Shown here piece by piece: positions 38,587 through 51,400 of a stretch of DNA of 64,000 nucleotides. Position 1 is the first letter of the stretch; every line of letters begins with the position of its first letter. Under the pieces are notes generated by a model. It saw only the letters and a list, made by a program, of their open reading frames with translations, searched no databases and was not told where the DNA came from. This stretch comes from Paraspadella gotoi (lineage: Eukaryota; Chaetognatha). The stretch spans positions 15,511,918 through 15,575,917 of the forward strand of contig CM119269.1 in assembly GCA_051294375.1 (NCBI GenBank), read 5' to 3'. The position numbers and the translations under genes are program-made.

Positions 38587-39850
38587 CTTAGTCCGTCAGG
38601 GATCTTATCGGGTAATTCATATTTAAGGCAATGTTTATATGCGTTTTTGATGAAAAGTTACCATATAATATTGCGTAGACGGGTAACACGATCGCCTCTC
38701 GCGTAATTCGTAACACAAGATCGATCTCTTCGTCGTTTCACATAACGAATCTCTAACCCACAGATCGAGGGTTCTTGGGACTCGTTCTCCTCTCGCAAGA
38801 CCACACTCTCCGCCAATTAGGCCCGTCCGTTTCGTCATCTGCGCCCAGTAATGAGAGAGAGAGAGAGGAGAAGAGAGAGAGAGAGATAGACGAGAGAGAG
38901 ATGATGAGAGAGAGAGAGCAGAGAGGAGAGAGAGCAGAGAGAGAGAAGAGAGCTTGTTTGAGGAGGCGGTGGAAATAGAGAGAGAAGGGGAAAGTAGAAT
39001 TACATTCATGCACAACGCACGGAGAAATATGAAAAATGACGGCCGGAAAAAAAACAAACGGAGGGAAAGATGAGAGAGAGAGGAGACAGAAGAGAGAGAG
39101 AGAGAGAAAGGACGAGAGAAAAGAACAAAAAGAGAAGAGAGAATATCTGCACGATATAACATAGATCAGTTAGCTTTAAATATAATTCAAATTAACCAGC
39201 AACATCAATACAAGGCTAAACGTATTATCGTTTAACCTCTAATGTCACTGAATGCATCCTCTGGAACACCCAAACTGATGTTTAACGAGGTGCACAGAAA
39301 CTACCGAACGATCCACATTCTTCTGTGCGCCGACGTCTTCAGCTCCACGCATCAAAGTCTTGACCCCGATCACATTGGTATCTCAGAAGGGCGACGCAAG
39401 CGTATCCTCCTGACAGCAGAGGAAGGCGTTCGACGAAGACCTCCAAGCGGCCGGCTCGAACCGGCTCGTCAAGCCTTGATGAGGATGGAGTTGGAAGAGT
39501 GCGTAGCTGGATTGTCGTACGACAAGGTGAGTTGGGATAATCAAGAGATATTCCAGAATTCCGATAACAACCATATACCTACCGGGAAGTTGATTAGGCC
39601 ACATCACCGTCTCCAATTATGTCACCTTCCACCTGCAGTATTCTCCGATTGCTCTCGAATTTCGACAAACGTTAAGGAATATCGTGGGTCCCGTTCCTCG
39701 CGAAATTTCTCGCACCTCTTTGGACCGCGGCACAGGTTCTGTCCTGCTGCAAACAACCGCCAACATGAAATAACTACTTCACAACCTTTTGTTCTAATAG
39801 GAAACGCAAATCCATCTGAGTTGCAAAAAGTAAAACGTGACAAATAACAA

Positions 39851-40464
39851 GTTAATTAAAAAAATCTATCCTTTTAACCATTTTCCAAAGAATGACTCAA
39901 CTCCTCTTATCATCTCACATTACTCCTCCTACCCATGACACAATGCGACTCCTGACCAGCGTGAAAGTGAGTGAGCAAACCTTCCAATGCAAACCCATGC
40001 AGCATACACCTCAACCCGCTACGCAAAGCTTTGTGCAAATATTTACTTTCAACCAGAGGGACTGTGCGGAAAGAGAGCTATCACACCGTCCATCAGAATA
40101 TCAACCTCGCGCGCGGATTAGCGAGTGAGTTCAGAGCTTAACTCTTTAATTCCTTACCTCTCATCATTTCTGGTACGAGGGATTATTTGCCCTCATGTGA
40201 ATCCCGTAGACACTCTATACTGCTTCTCCGTGAGCTATAAACCTCCTTCTGGTCCTCCAGCTGTCTTATGATGATTGACGTCCCCACTCCTCGACTCAGC
40301 CAAAGACGGATCCTTTAAATGGTCAACTAGTCTTTGCGCCGTCATATATATTTAATTGTTACATATAAAGTAAATTCAATAACTGTGATATGCAGTGTGC
40401 GACTCAAAATTTGTACACCAACTTTCACTCGATACAGCCTAATCGACGCACATAGCAACACTAT
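39851..40464. other. Array unit A, spacer
   Basis: Corresponds in position to the 47.55-48.1 kb spacer and 5' exons of the cleaner copy, but is too altered to assign exons. Confidence 0.4.
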
Positions 40465-40925
40465 TTAATTTTCCGTTCTTACAAATACCCAAGGAAAAAA
40501 CTAAAGTCACCAAAAAAAGGTTTCTCGATTTTTTAGAAATTAAAATTTTGATAAATGTTCCTTGTATTATATTTGAAGTTCAAAGATAAAGTTTTCTCAC
40601 GGCCATCGACGAATGAAATGATCAATATTTTAGAATTGTAAAAGGTCTCGACTTTCCCAACAACGAACCATGTAGAATTTTTAGACGATTTTTTTTGAAA
40701 CAAAAGTAAAATTATTTTTTTTTCTAAAGATCGAAATATCTCTTTGTAGTATTTTATAACTTGTCGACGAAGCTTTCTTAATAAGCCTCAAGATGTCGAC
40801 GGAAGCGTTGGGACGTCAGGGATCGAATAGGCTAAGCCGATTCTCCTCGGCTTCGACGGCCTCGTTCCTCGAGAGGATCGTCGACTTCATCCCCTCGAAA
40901 TCCACATTAATTCGAGTGGATCTCT
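40465..40925 (-). pseudogene. Stray copy of the lipoxygenase 3' end
   Basis: Closely matches 48.10-48.54 kb, that is, the last lipoxygenase exon and its 3' flank, with small indels that destroy the frame. It stops just before the position of the last-exon acceptor and joins directly to a poly-A tract and array copy B. Only the final exon is present. Confidence 0.75.
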
Positions 40926-41454
40926 CTCTGGGGGGGTGGTAAAAAAAAAAAACAAAAAAACCTAGCATCGTTTTATCTCAGGCCAGTGCGCAACGGCGGC
41001 ATTCGGATTCTTCCGTCTCAGCCTCGTCAAAGATTCTCTAGAACCACTGTGGGACGATCACTGGGAATGCCGCATCCGTATCGCGGACTCGCACCACTTC
41101 GAGCGGGCAGCGACGGTCAGCATCGACAGTCGTCTTATGGACATTTGGCACCTATTTTGCGGACAAATGGAGAAGGAGTGAAGGGCTTCGACCGTCACGC
41201 GGCCCTGGAAAGGGGGGGGAAATGAAAGTAGGAATTGCTCCTGTTTAGATCTTATATATTGTTATGAAATTGGTACAACCAATATAAAAATTATCCATTC
41301 ATTTAATAAATAAGCTATCTTGCCCCTGACTTTGGGCAGGCTTTGGTGGTTTAAGGCCTAATTTTACTTATAATTGCATTAACATGAAACAGTATAACTA
41401 AACGAAGAAAACTAAAGAAAAAACCAGATCTTTCCAGTGAGATTAAGTAAGAAA

Positions 41455-41561
41455 TAGCAGCGGATGGTTTCGATCCATCGACCTNNNNNNNNNNNNNNNN
41501 NNNNNNNNNTCCTCTGGTTAGGGTCCCAGGAAACTGCTGCCCAGCTGCGACAAAGCTGCTT
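41455..41561 (-). tRNA. tRNA-iMet copy interrupted by 25 N
   Basis: The 3' half (T arm) is intact at 41455-41484. A 25-N gap follows, then a damaged 5' half. Not interpretable as a functional gene. Confidence 0.4.
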
Positions 41562-42237
41562 TGCATGTTAAGTGAAGTGTGCGATGATAAACATTGTGTA
41601 TTAACAAAGCGAGGGATGTTGTAAAAGGACCACGTGTATATAGTACCAAAAGCTCAGGGCATGATCAGCTAGAATTTAATATAAGGAATGATGTATGGAA
41701 TTAATTTTTTAGTGATATGAGTCAGCTCGCTTGGTTGTTATTTGATGACTTAGTGCTGGGAGTACATTATAGTATTTCCACAATCCTAATTACTCAGAGG
41801 ATGGTGTACGGTCTTTTACTATTTCGCCATTTAAAACATTCTTATGAGTAATATGGTATGGACACTTCATGACAGGCGAAGCGAGGTAACTATAGACGCA
41901 GTGAATTATGACGAGCAGTGATGAGAGAGTCATAAGAGTTTAAGAGAGCTTATGTCATTATTTTGTGTTAAAGAGTGATCAGGAGGGCCTATAAGATCGC
42001 AAACAGTAGAGTTAGAAGACCTACCAAAGTCAGGGGCAATAAGCATAGTGTTAGTGTTAATGCGAATGATGAATATTAGTATGTAGTGCAATTATACATT
42101 AATGTAAGACAGGAGAGAAATTGCTATTTGCACGATATACTTTGAGAGGTAAACTAATTGTTTTATAAAGAATAGGAGATAAATACATTGAAATTTGTAT
42201 CTAGATTATGGTTGATAAATATGGTGTTATATTAAAG

Positions 42238-42335
42238 CAGAGGATTGGTTGGTGCGTTCCATCGACCTCTCGTTACAGGCATGTGAAGTGAGGCCGAGCA
42301 GAGAATGCTACTGCACCAACTGCGGCGACAGCAGC
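42238..42335 (-). pseudogene. Degenerate tRNA-iMet-like segment
   Basis: Retains TCCATCGACCTCT of the T arm and CTGCGGC-like acceptor debris at the place of the second tRNA of the array unit. The rest is scrambled. Confidence 0.35.
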
Positions 42336-42911
42336 TGCGTACTGTTCGTCAGCGGGTGAGATCGACTGAGTGATACTCGATCGATTCAGAATAGAGCTGA
42401 TGAGAGAGATGAGCGAGACGAGAGAGGTGAAAGGATGCACTATGAAAAGCAATATTTTTTGAATTGGTGATGTGAGATTTGCATGAAAGAGTATACAAGA
42501 CAAAGGTCTCATAGTCTCATATATATCTCGAATCTGCTCGCCTCGTCGCGCTCTATCGTATCTCGCTGATCTGGGATCTCCACGGTGGGATGGCCCAGAT
42601 ATCCAACCCTAAGTGTCGTCTAATATCTCCAGATCAGAACATCCATATCAATCAATCTCCGACATATACCTCAATGTCTCCACAGTCGAGGTCCCATATG
42701 CGAACTTCAGATATCCTACTCTCTTCTTAATGCGCCCATCGACGCCTCGCATCTCTCTCTTGGTGTTGTAAAAGGACCACTTATATGAGCCAAAACTCAG
42801 GGGCATGATAGCTAATTTATTAAATGAATGAATAATTTTTTATATAGTCAGCTCCTTGTATTTTGATGCTAGTGCGGAGTACATTANNNNNNNNNNNNNN
42901 NNNNNNNNNNN

Positions 42912-43750
42912 TCTAGAGAGAGGAAGTAAAATTCACAAAACTTTCGACGAGACGACTGAAGGTTCACAAATTTACAGCGTATCTCACTTAACATTCGAGA
43001 GTACGGTCAGTGAGAGAAGAGAAGAGAATGATGAAAGGCACGAGACTTATTCAGTACTGAATATAATGAATATAAAATAGTATTGGTGTTATCAGATATT
43101 TTTGATATTTAAATATTCATATCATATGTTTTAATCCTAGTTGTAATATAAATAAATAAATCAGTTTAAGATGGGTATTGCAATATGTACCCCTAGTCTT
43201 TTTGCCACAGACTGTAATTCCTACTGTAAGCGTCAAACCGTGAAATCCAGGAACCGACCGCGCCGCCTTGTAAAATACTGAGTCACCATATACATATGAA
43301 TGTTTCACTTAAATTTAGTCACACGAAAGTATCGAATAAAAGCGCAATACTGAACGTAACTTACCCTCGTTGAGAAGGGAAACATTTGAAGCGGAGTGGG
43401 CTAATCAAAAACCCGAAGAAGGTTTATGGAATTCGAAATCCCTTAGAGTTCATCCACACCGATCACTTCCATCAACCCAAGTCCCTCTCCAATCCTCCAT
43501 CTTCCTTCTATAGGCGGACGGTCCGTTCGACTTGCTCGTCGAATCTTTCTTCGACGCCTCCTCTGACTTCGACGACGCTGCGTCGCAACTCCACTTAACA
43601 GAACCAGATGTGATTCGTCAAACTTTGAGCGTAGTGAACTCGAAGAAACGTACCGAGCGAAGAGAAATTGTGGGGGGACTGAATCGTAGTCTGATCAACG
43701 CGAACATTTTCAAATTCCATGATTGGGTCCAAGGAGCAGTCAGTACATAA
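42912..43750 (+). pseudogene. Inverted copy of SRPBCC gene 5' exons
   Basis: Plus-strand copy of the minus-strand sequence at 47.15-47.75 kb. It shows KIHKTFDETTEGSQIYS, then TFEAEWANQKP and a segment FFDASSDFDDAASQ related to the long exon. Substitutions and frame breaks are common. The inversion relative to neighbouring array copies begins at an N gap. Confidence 0.5.
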
Positions 43751-45454
43751 GGTGAAACGGATACCCTACGTTCTAGCTGTTTGATGTTGCTGTTAAATTT
43801 TGAATAATCATTACTAGCTATGCTTAACTGTCTAATTTATAAATCACTCAATATATGCGTCTCTCATCTCTCTCCCTTCATCCTCTTCTCTCTCGTCTCG
43901 CCCTTCATCTTGTCCCTGACTCATCTCTCTGTGAGCGCATTCGCTCTTCTTCCCATACAAGCAAATTTGCACGGTTTGGTTATTGATTTTCAGTCCGTGA
44001 ACACTGGTTCTTGTTCCCGCTATCAATTCTTTTAATACCAATAGTTCCCAATTCTTTTCTGCAGAATGATCTCAATCTAAGATCCGCTGCACCTCGCTTT
44101 CCTTCCTCCCCCTCTTTTTCTCTAAAAGACATATACCAAGTTTCAACCTCTTTTTCGACACCAAAAAGATCAGTGAGGCCTTTCATGGCCATTAAATTAA
44201 AAATGAATCATAAATTAACAAATAATAACCCCATCCTACTGCTAAAATTGCCCTGAACGAAAAACTAAACTCAAATCTATTGCCACTTCTTTTTTCTTTG
44301 TCCATTTTTTTCATTTCGAAGTCTCTAACCTCAATATTTGAGGCCTGTAACTTTACTCTCTACTCCGATTGAAAATAGCATCTCTTCTCTCTCTCTCTCA
44401 CAAAATGGTACTCAAGAAGCTACTAAAAAGAAATTCAATGTAAGATTCCTCTCTCGCGAAACCATCTGCATTCTTTTTAAAATCAACAGTCTTCTTTTTA
44501 CTTGAGAGTAGCAATATCTTTATTGAAAATTGTCATACTACTGTTTTTGTCGCACGCACACATAGGAGAATCACGGGTACATTTGGTTTGAGACCAGTTG
44601 ACGAGAGAAGTCTGTTGGTATCAATAACACAAAGAGTAGGAGGAAAATGTATTCAGTTCCTCACAAAAGGAACGAACAACCCGTCTATTTCACAAAAATG
44701 AATATTATTAGGGCGCCCTTGTAATAAATGACGAAATACTACTTTACAACCACTTTAAACCACATCGCCAACCATCAAATGATATCTTTTGTTAACAAGT
44801 AATTTATAAGGGTAAAGTATGATTCCGTTTAATGTGAACGTTTTCACGAACGAAAAGAGACGACGAAATTCCTGTGTTTACCGACACTTAAAAAATACGC
44901 TAGCGACAACAGAAATCGATATCTTCCAACAACCGAGCCCGATGGCGGTTAATAATATGTAATACCGATGCATAACCATCGCAAATTATTATTATCATGG
45001 TAACTTTCATACAACCTCCCGCGCTCCCCCGTACCAAAAAAAAAAAAAACCAGCCTGCTGCCAACAATAATGAATCACTTTCAAGGCTTAAACTGAACTG
45101 TTACTGTGGCACTAATAATCCATTTTATAAATCAAAATAATATTATTTTTTGTTTCGCGCAAAGTATATGATATATGATATAAACTTCTTATCAAACATA
45201 GAATAAAATAAAATAAATTAAAAAAAAATAAAAAACATGTTAAAAAAATTATCAAAAAAATTTTTTAAAAAGATTAAAGAATAATAATATTTACAAACAA
45301 TATAATTATTTTTTTGTTAGAGAGCAAGTAAAGATCTAGTGGGTGTTAGCTAAAATTTATTTTTAAAATGCTTCCTTTGTCTTAAATAAAAAAATTGTAC
45401 AATTTCGGGGGTAAGCGCATTACAAAAAAAAACACAAAAAAACAAAAAAAACCT
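43751..45454. other. Array spacer
   Basis: Non-coding. From about 44.34 kb it repeats the 36.6-37.4 kb block with many small differences. Contains short CT-rich stretches and no independent gene. Confidence 0.5.
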
Positions 45455-48018
45455 AGCATCGTTTTATCTCAGGCAGAAGAGCGCAACGAACGGCATTCGC
45501 GAATTCTCCCGTCTCAAAGCCTCCGTCAAAGATTTCCTTAACCACATTGTGGACGACATGGAAGTCGCATATCGATCGCGGACTCCCACCACTTCGACGG
45601 CAGAGCGACGTCAGCATCGCAGTTCGTAGGACATTTGCACCTATTTGCCGACAATGGAGAAGGAGGAAGGCTTTCGACCGTCACGCGGCCCTGGAAAGAA
45701 GGGGGGGGAAATTGAAAGTAGCGGAATCGCTCCTGTTTAGATCTTATATATTGTTATATTTTACTTATAATTGCATTAACATGAATAGCTACAATGTATT
45801 AACTAAACGAAGAAAACTAAAGAAAAAACCAGATCTTCCTAGTTAGAGAAGTAAGAAATAGCAGCGGATGGTTTCGATCCATCGACCTCCGGTTATGGCG
45901 CCCAGCACGCTGCCACTGCGCCACGCCTGCTTTTGGTCGCTTGTTAAGTGAATGGGGTATAAACATCGTTTATAAACAAAGCTGTTGTAAAATAGGACCA
46001 CTTATTTATGCAGCCAAAACTCAGTTGGGCTAATGATAGCTAATTTATTAAATGAATGGTATATTTTTTTATATATTGTCAGCTCCTTGTATTTTGATGC
46101 TAGTAAGCGGATAGTAACATTATAGTACTTCCCAGCAACCTAATCAACTCACATGGGCTGTGGTCTATTATATTCAATTGAAAAAATTCTTTGAAATATT
46201 ATGACACTTCATTGACAGGGAAGCCAGGTATACTCGCAGTGAATTAACGAGAGTATGAGAGAGTCTAAGAGTTAAGAGAGCTTGTCATTATTTTGTAAGA
46301 GTGATCGAGGCCTTAATCCAACATAGCCTACCAAAGTCAGGGGAAAGATAGTTTATTTATCAAATGAATATTAGTTGTACCAATTATCATATTAGACAGG
46401 GAAATTCTATTTCACTTTACTTTAGTAACTAATTGTTATAAAATTGGTAAATACAATGTATCAATTGTAAAAATGTAGCAGCGGATGGTTTCGTTCCATC
46501 GACCTCTGGGTTATGGGCCCAGCACGCTCCCACTGCGCCACGCTGCTTGTCCGTCAGGGATCCTTAACTCGGTAAGTCACTTAAAGGCATATTTTTTATG
46601 GTTTTTTGATGAAAAGTTACCATATAATATTGCGTAGACGGGTAACGATCGCTCTCGCCGTATTCGTAACACAAGATCGTCTCTTCGTCGTTCACATAAA
46701 CGAATCTCTCCCACAGTCGAGGGTCTTGGGACTCGTTCTCCTCGAAGACCAACACTCTCGCCAATTGGCCGTCCGTTTCGTCCATCTGGGTCAGTAAGAG
46801 AGAGAGAGAGAGAGANNNNNNNNNNNNNNNNNNNNNNNNNNNNNNNNNNNNNNNNNNNNNNNNNNNNNNNNNNNNNNNNNNNNNNNNNNNNNNNNNNNNN
46901 NNNNNNNNNNNNNNNNNNNNNNNNNNNNNNNNNNNNNNNNNNNNNNNNNNNNNNNNNNNNNNNNNNNNNNNNNNNNNNNNNNNNNNNNNNNNNNNNNNNN
47001 NNNNNNNNNNNNNNNNNNNNNNNNNNNNNNNNNNNNNNNNNNNNNNNNNNNTATATATATTGAGATTTATAAAATAGACAGTTAGCTTTAAATATAATTC
47101 AAATTTAACAGCAACATCAACAGCTAAACGTTATCGTTTCACCTCTATGCTGACTGCTCCTCGGACCCAACTGATGTTTCGAGGATCAGACACGATCGTC
47201 CACATTCTCTTCGCCGACGTCTTCAGCTCCACGCTCAAAGTCTTGACGATCACATTGGGCTGAAGGGCGACGCAGCGTCGTCCGAAGTCGAGGAGGCGTC
47301 GACGAAGACTCGAGGCCGGCTCGAACGGCTCGTCCGCCTTGAGAGGATGGGATTGGAGAGGGCGTTGGGTTGGGTGACGGTGTGGAAATCAGGATTCGAA
47401 TTCCATACAACCTTCTCGGGGTTGATTAGCCACTCCGCTTCAAATGTTCCCTTCCACGGGATTTTCGATTTGCTCTCGAATTTCGACAAATTTAAGGAAA
47501 ATTCGTGGTCGTCCTCGGATTTCACTTTGACGCTACAGGATTCGTCTGTGCAAAACAGAAAATACTACTTATTATTATATAAAGAAACATAATTATAAAT
47601 ATGTACTATTGAAATACTATGTATTAAACATCTATTTTTTACATTTTCAGGACTGAAATCTCTCTTTCTCTCTCTTTTTCTCTCCACTGCGTGACTCTCG
47701 AAGTAAGTGAGATACCTGTAAATTGTGAACTTCAGTCGTCACGTCGAAAGTCTTTTGTGAATCTTCCTCTTTACCTCGAAAAGACTTGGAGGTTCACCGC
47801 TCAATATCACTGCGCGAAAGAAAGTTAAATATTTAGTTAACTTTAATTCGTTACTCCAATTTTTCATGTTAAAATAATTTATGATTGATTTACTTAGATT
47901 TATTTCTTAATTGTCACTCACTTGATATAAACTCTTCTGGTTTATCTTTTATGATTTGGGTCCAGATTGAGATGGGATACAAAAGAAAATCCTTGAAGGA
48001 GTTTTTTGAGCTCGTCAT
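45455..48018 (-). CDS. SRPBCC-fold (Bet v1/START-like) protein, array copy C (cleanest, frame partly broken)
   Basis: Minus-strand exons: 48018-47922 (start, MTSSKNSFKDFLLYPISIWT), about 47805-47712, 47545-47143, 46785-46621 and from 45690 to about 45455. The core reads VKTLSVELKTSAKRMWTIVS, DPRNISWVRG, then RVLVFEENES and LWERFVYVNDEETI, YPSTQYYM and GRVTVEA. This is the strand/helix pattern of SRPBCC ligand-binding domains and parallels the first domain of the adjacent lipoxygenase. At least one frame slip occurs in the 47.3-kb exon and one near 47.75 kb; the last exon's frame is unclear. Such proteins bind hydrophobic ligands in a cavity; the ligand is unknown. A 236-N gap lies in an intron. 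It starts about 400 bp downstream of the lipoxygenase, same strand. Confidence 0.55.
45859..45931 (-). tRNA. tRNA-iMet copy (small indels)
   Basis: Initiator tRNA with canonical T arm. A few single-base differences in the anticodon and acceptor arms relative to the copy at 46.48 kb. Confidence 0.6.
46476..46547 (-). tRNA. Initiator tRNA-Met (CAT), intact
   Basis: Minus-strand 72-mer. Acceptor AGCAGCG/CGCTGCT, D arm TGGCGCAGTGGGAGC, anticodon arm with the initiator-specific GGG/CCC pairs around CAT, T arm GGTCGATGGAACGAAACC, terminal A. A1-T72 pairing and the GGG/CCC stem mark the eukaryotic initiator rather than the elongator. One T-loop base differs from the usual ATCGAAA (AACGAAA here). 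Confidence 0.85.
46816..47051. other. Assembly gap (236 N)
   Basis: Sized gap between an (AG)n run and a TATATA run inside an intron of array copy C. Other N runs: 12881-12890, 36572-36596, 41485-41509, 42887-42911, 58680-58689. Confidence 1.
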
Positions 48019-48413
48019 TTTTGATTTTTTTACTATAAGTAATTAAATGTGATATGAGGTGGATAAATTTTTTAAAATTAATTTACGCACGAATGAACCA
48101 TTAATTTTCCGTTCTTACAAAATACCAAGAAAAAACTAAAGTCACCAACAAAAGGTTTCGATTTTATTTAGAAATAAAATTTTGATAAACGTTCCTTGTT
48201 ATTATATTTTGAAGTTCAAAGATCAAAGTTTTCTCACTGGCCTCGACGAATGAAATGATCAATATTTTAGAATGTGATTAAAGGTCTCGACTTATCCGCA
48301 ACCACGACCATCGTAGACATTTTTAGACGACTTGAAGTAAAATTATTTTATTTTGTAAAGATCGAAATATCTCTTTGTATGTTTTTATAACTTGTCGACG
48401 AAGCTTAAAAGCC

Positions 48414-51400
48414 TCAGATGTCGACGGAAGCGTTGAGGACGTCGGGATCGAAGTAGGCGTAGCCGATTCCGTCCTCGGCTTCGACGGCCTCGTTCCTCGA
48501 GAGGATCGTCGACTTCATCCCCTCGAAATCCGACATTAAATTCGTGTGGGCTTCGGGGAGGAGTTCCTGTAGAGATGGAGGGATAAGGGTGGAGGGGAGC
48601 GGGTTGACTACAAAAACAACAACAACAACAACAACAACCAGGAAACTCACCTTCAAGGCGTCGACTTTACCGATGGGCGCGTTGGTCACTGGGCAGATGG
48701 TGAAGGTGACGATGGCCTGGAAGGCGGACTCGACGAATCCCGGCATCGCGCGCATGATCGCCTTCATCTCCAGATCCTCTTCCGTTCCCAAGGGCATCGG
48801 CATCTTTAGGGTTTGGGGCTTGTTGGGCACGAAGGACATATAGCTGAAGGGGAGATTCGAGGATGGTGAAGAGACACGGGTAAAAAGAAAAAAGAAGATG
48901 TACCCATGACATTAACATTGTTAACATTGCATTCACATTGTTAGGATATATTTAGTTCTCTACGTTTACCATATATTTAACAGACATATCGTCTCGTTTC
49001 CTTACTCAAACTGCGCGTTGTTTTGAACAGCGTGAAAGGCCGACGCTTGGTACATGAAACAAGTGAGCAGCTCCGTCAAGGATTCTCTGGAATCGATCTT
49101 CAACGGATCCCACTCCCGCTCTCCGTCGATTCTGGAGTTTTTATTGATTAATGTTTTCATTGGATTTGTAAGCAAATAAGACACAATGAAAAATAACGTG
49201 GCGAAACCGTCTCGTGCTGATTTTTGTCCGTTTTAAAATTGTTTCTGAGCCAAATTAATTGATCATTACTTTTGGTAATATGTGCGATATACACTACTGG
49301 ACATTACTGTATCTGACCATAACTTGACCATCAAACAAAAAGCTAACTTGATCAAAAATAGTAAAAAAGATGAAGCAATATAGCTCGAAACGTTACAAAA
49401 TTTTAGACCATTGCTTTTATAAATGCAAAAAAATATTAATATTATTAAAACAAAACTTTAACAATAACCTAATAGTTAACCGAGACCAAGATGAATATTT
49501 TTTACCCATTCATTTCCTCAAATTATATGAATCATTTGTTTGTAATTAGTCAATTAATCTAAATAACAATATGACAAATCATTTTCATTTTCTTTATGAA
49601 TGGGAAGTTTTCTCTGCTTACTCCCCTTGTGTCTAATTATTTAATATTTTTAAAGGTATTTTTCAAAACCTTATATAATACTATATTTTTCACTTTTTTC
49701 AATTCTTTCAAACAAAAACAACATCATAAAAACATTTTAAATTAATAAAAAAAATTGATTGAATGATTTTGGAAAAAAAAATATTTTGAAACTTGAGAAT
49801 AATGGATTATGAGTCAGGAAAAAAAATTTTGCAATTCTAAAAAAATCAGCCTCTAGCCTTTCGATTTTTCTAGAGGCTGATTTTTTTTTTTTGATATATT
49901 TGATTTTCTATGCAAAACCATTATTCTCAATGAGCATAGGTCGGACGAAATTTTTTTTCCAACAATTTGAAAAAAATTTCAACTTTTATAATTAGGCTTT
50001 TTTGGGGGAAATAAATAAATAAATTATTATATGATGGGTACATCTAAAAGTGATATGTCTCAAAATGACAAAAAAATTTTCTTCAAGTTTTATTTTTGAA
50101 ATATAAGTATTGTACCAATAGAAATACGTGCAGATACTCCCGCTTTGCCGAATTTTATTTAACAAAGATTTGTACTGCTCGTAATTTTAAAAAAATATTT
50201 TTTTAAATAACTTTTGAAAGAAAACAGGTAGCAAGGTGGATTGGTATCAAATTAAAGCCCTAATCATGGGACACCTTTCTAAAAGAGTTTTATTAAATTA
50301 AATCCATAAATATTTACACAGCTTTTGTTTAAATCAGAGTTAAAAGTATAACAGTTTTTTGCTTAAAATTTCAAATGAAGACATATAAAATTGTTTCTTT
50401 TTCTTTTGTAATTTGAAAAGGAAAGACTGAATTACATTTTGTTTATTATTAAATTTTTTTATTCCATAAAATTGCTTATATTTCAGTTAAAGTAAAAAAC
50501 AAGCTAAAATTTATGTTGTAGCTTGATAAAATATATTTTTAAATATTAAAAATGATAAAAACAAAAATGTTTTCAGCTTGATATAACAGTATGGACATCT
50601 ACCTTCTTGTCTGTGAAAAAAATCGTCATTTTTCATTATCTTTAACTACAAACTAAAGCTCTGGACACACTGCTTGTTTATCATATATAAAGTTGTCAAA
50701 AATTATATAGCTGGTAACATATTTGACAAAGCAAAACATCATTGTGTTAAATTGTTTTAATATTTTTTTTTTAAATATAGCAAGGAATTTAATTCTATTA
50801 TTTTATCATCCATTTTAATTAAGAAAAAATATTTTTCGTAATAGCCCATTGGAAAGGGTTCATTGACTGACTTAATGATGAAATTTTTTAGATTTCTTTA
50901 CTGCCCCCATTTCACAAGATATAAAAGGTCATGGTTTATTCATGTCAATAAGTGCAGTTATCTGTACCCTTTCTGCAACCTGCCATTCCAAATTTTCTTT
51001 TTTCCCTTTCAAATGTATTAAATAAAAAAATTATTGAGAGACAATCGGCGTGGAGGCATCCATTGGTAAGCCTTAGTTACCCCACTTCCCGATCGAATTT
51101 TTTAATGAGGTTTTTTTTCCATCTATTTGAGACATAACACTAACTATTAGTACTATTATTTTTTTTTTATTTTTTTCTATTACAGTTCTATGAATAAATA
51201 TGAATAAGTAAATTTTTAACAAAATTTATTCATCTTTCACCCTATAATCAGTTATATCTAAAAAACAAAAAAAAATTTTGCATTGATATTTTGGATATCA
51301 ACATATGAAACTAAACGTTTCAAAAAATAAAAAGAAATATAATATTATATGAAACAGTTTTAATTTTTTTTTTGCATGGGTAACAGTAACGTTACGCTAT

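Larger units (their letters stand above)
37443..39850 (-). pseudogene. SRPBCC-domain gene, array copy A (indel-riddled)
   Basis: Holds, right to left, counterparts of the exons of the cleaner copy at 45.4-48.0 kb. These are the long exon (about 39240-39800), the short exon ending in a YPSTQYYM-like segment (about 38661-38830) and the GRVTVEA exon starting at 37661. Each is broken by many 1-3 bp insertions. Two initiator-tRNA copies lie in between. Whether this is a real decayed duplicate or one locus represented by noisy reads cannot be decided from the window. Confidence 0.5.
40942..42886 (-). pseudogene. SRPBCC gene array copy B (fragment)
   Basis: Carries the GRVTVEA exon (start 41204) followed to the right by tRNA-iMet debris and a spacer like that of copies A and C. 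Quality falls toward 42.7 kb, where the sequence restarts in an already-seen segment (about 42755-42886 resembles 37983-38115). Ends in a 25-N gap. Confidence 0.5.

Noticed and set aside
39242-39847. 201-codon plus-strand frame
   Set aside because: Antisense to the SRPBCC long exon of array copy A; opened by indels.
46476-46547. Elongator tRNA-Met
   Set aside because: The A1-T72 acceptor end and the GGG/CCC anticodon stem are initiator features.
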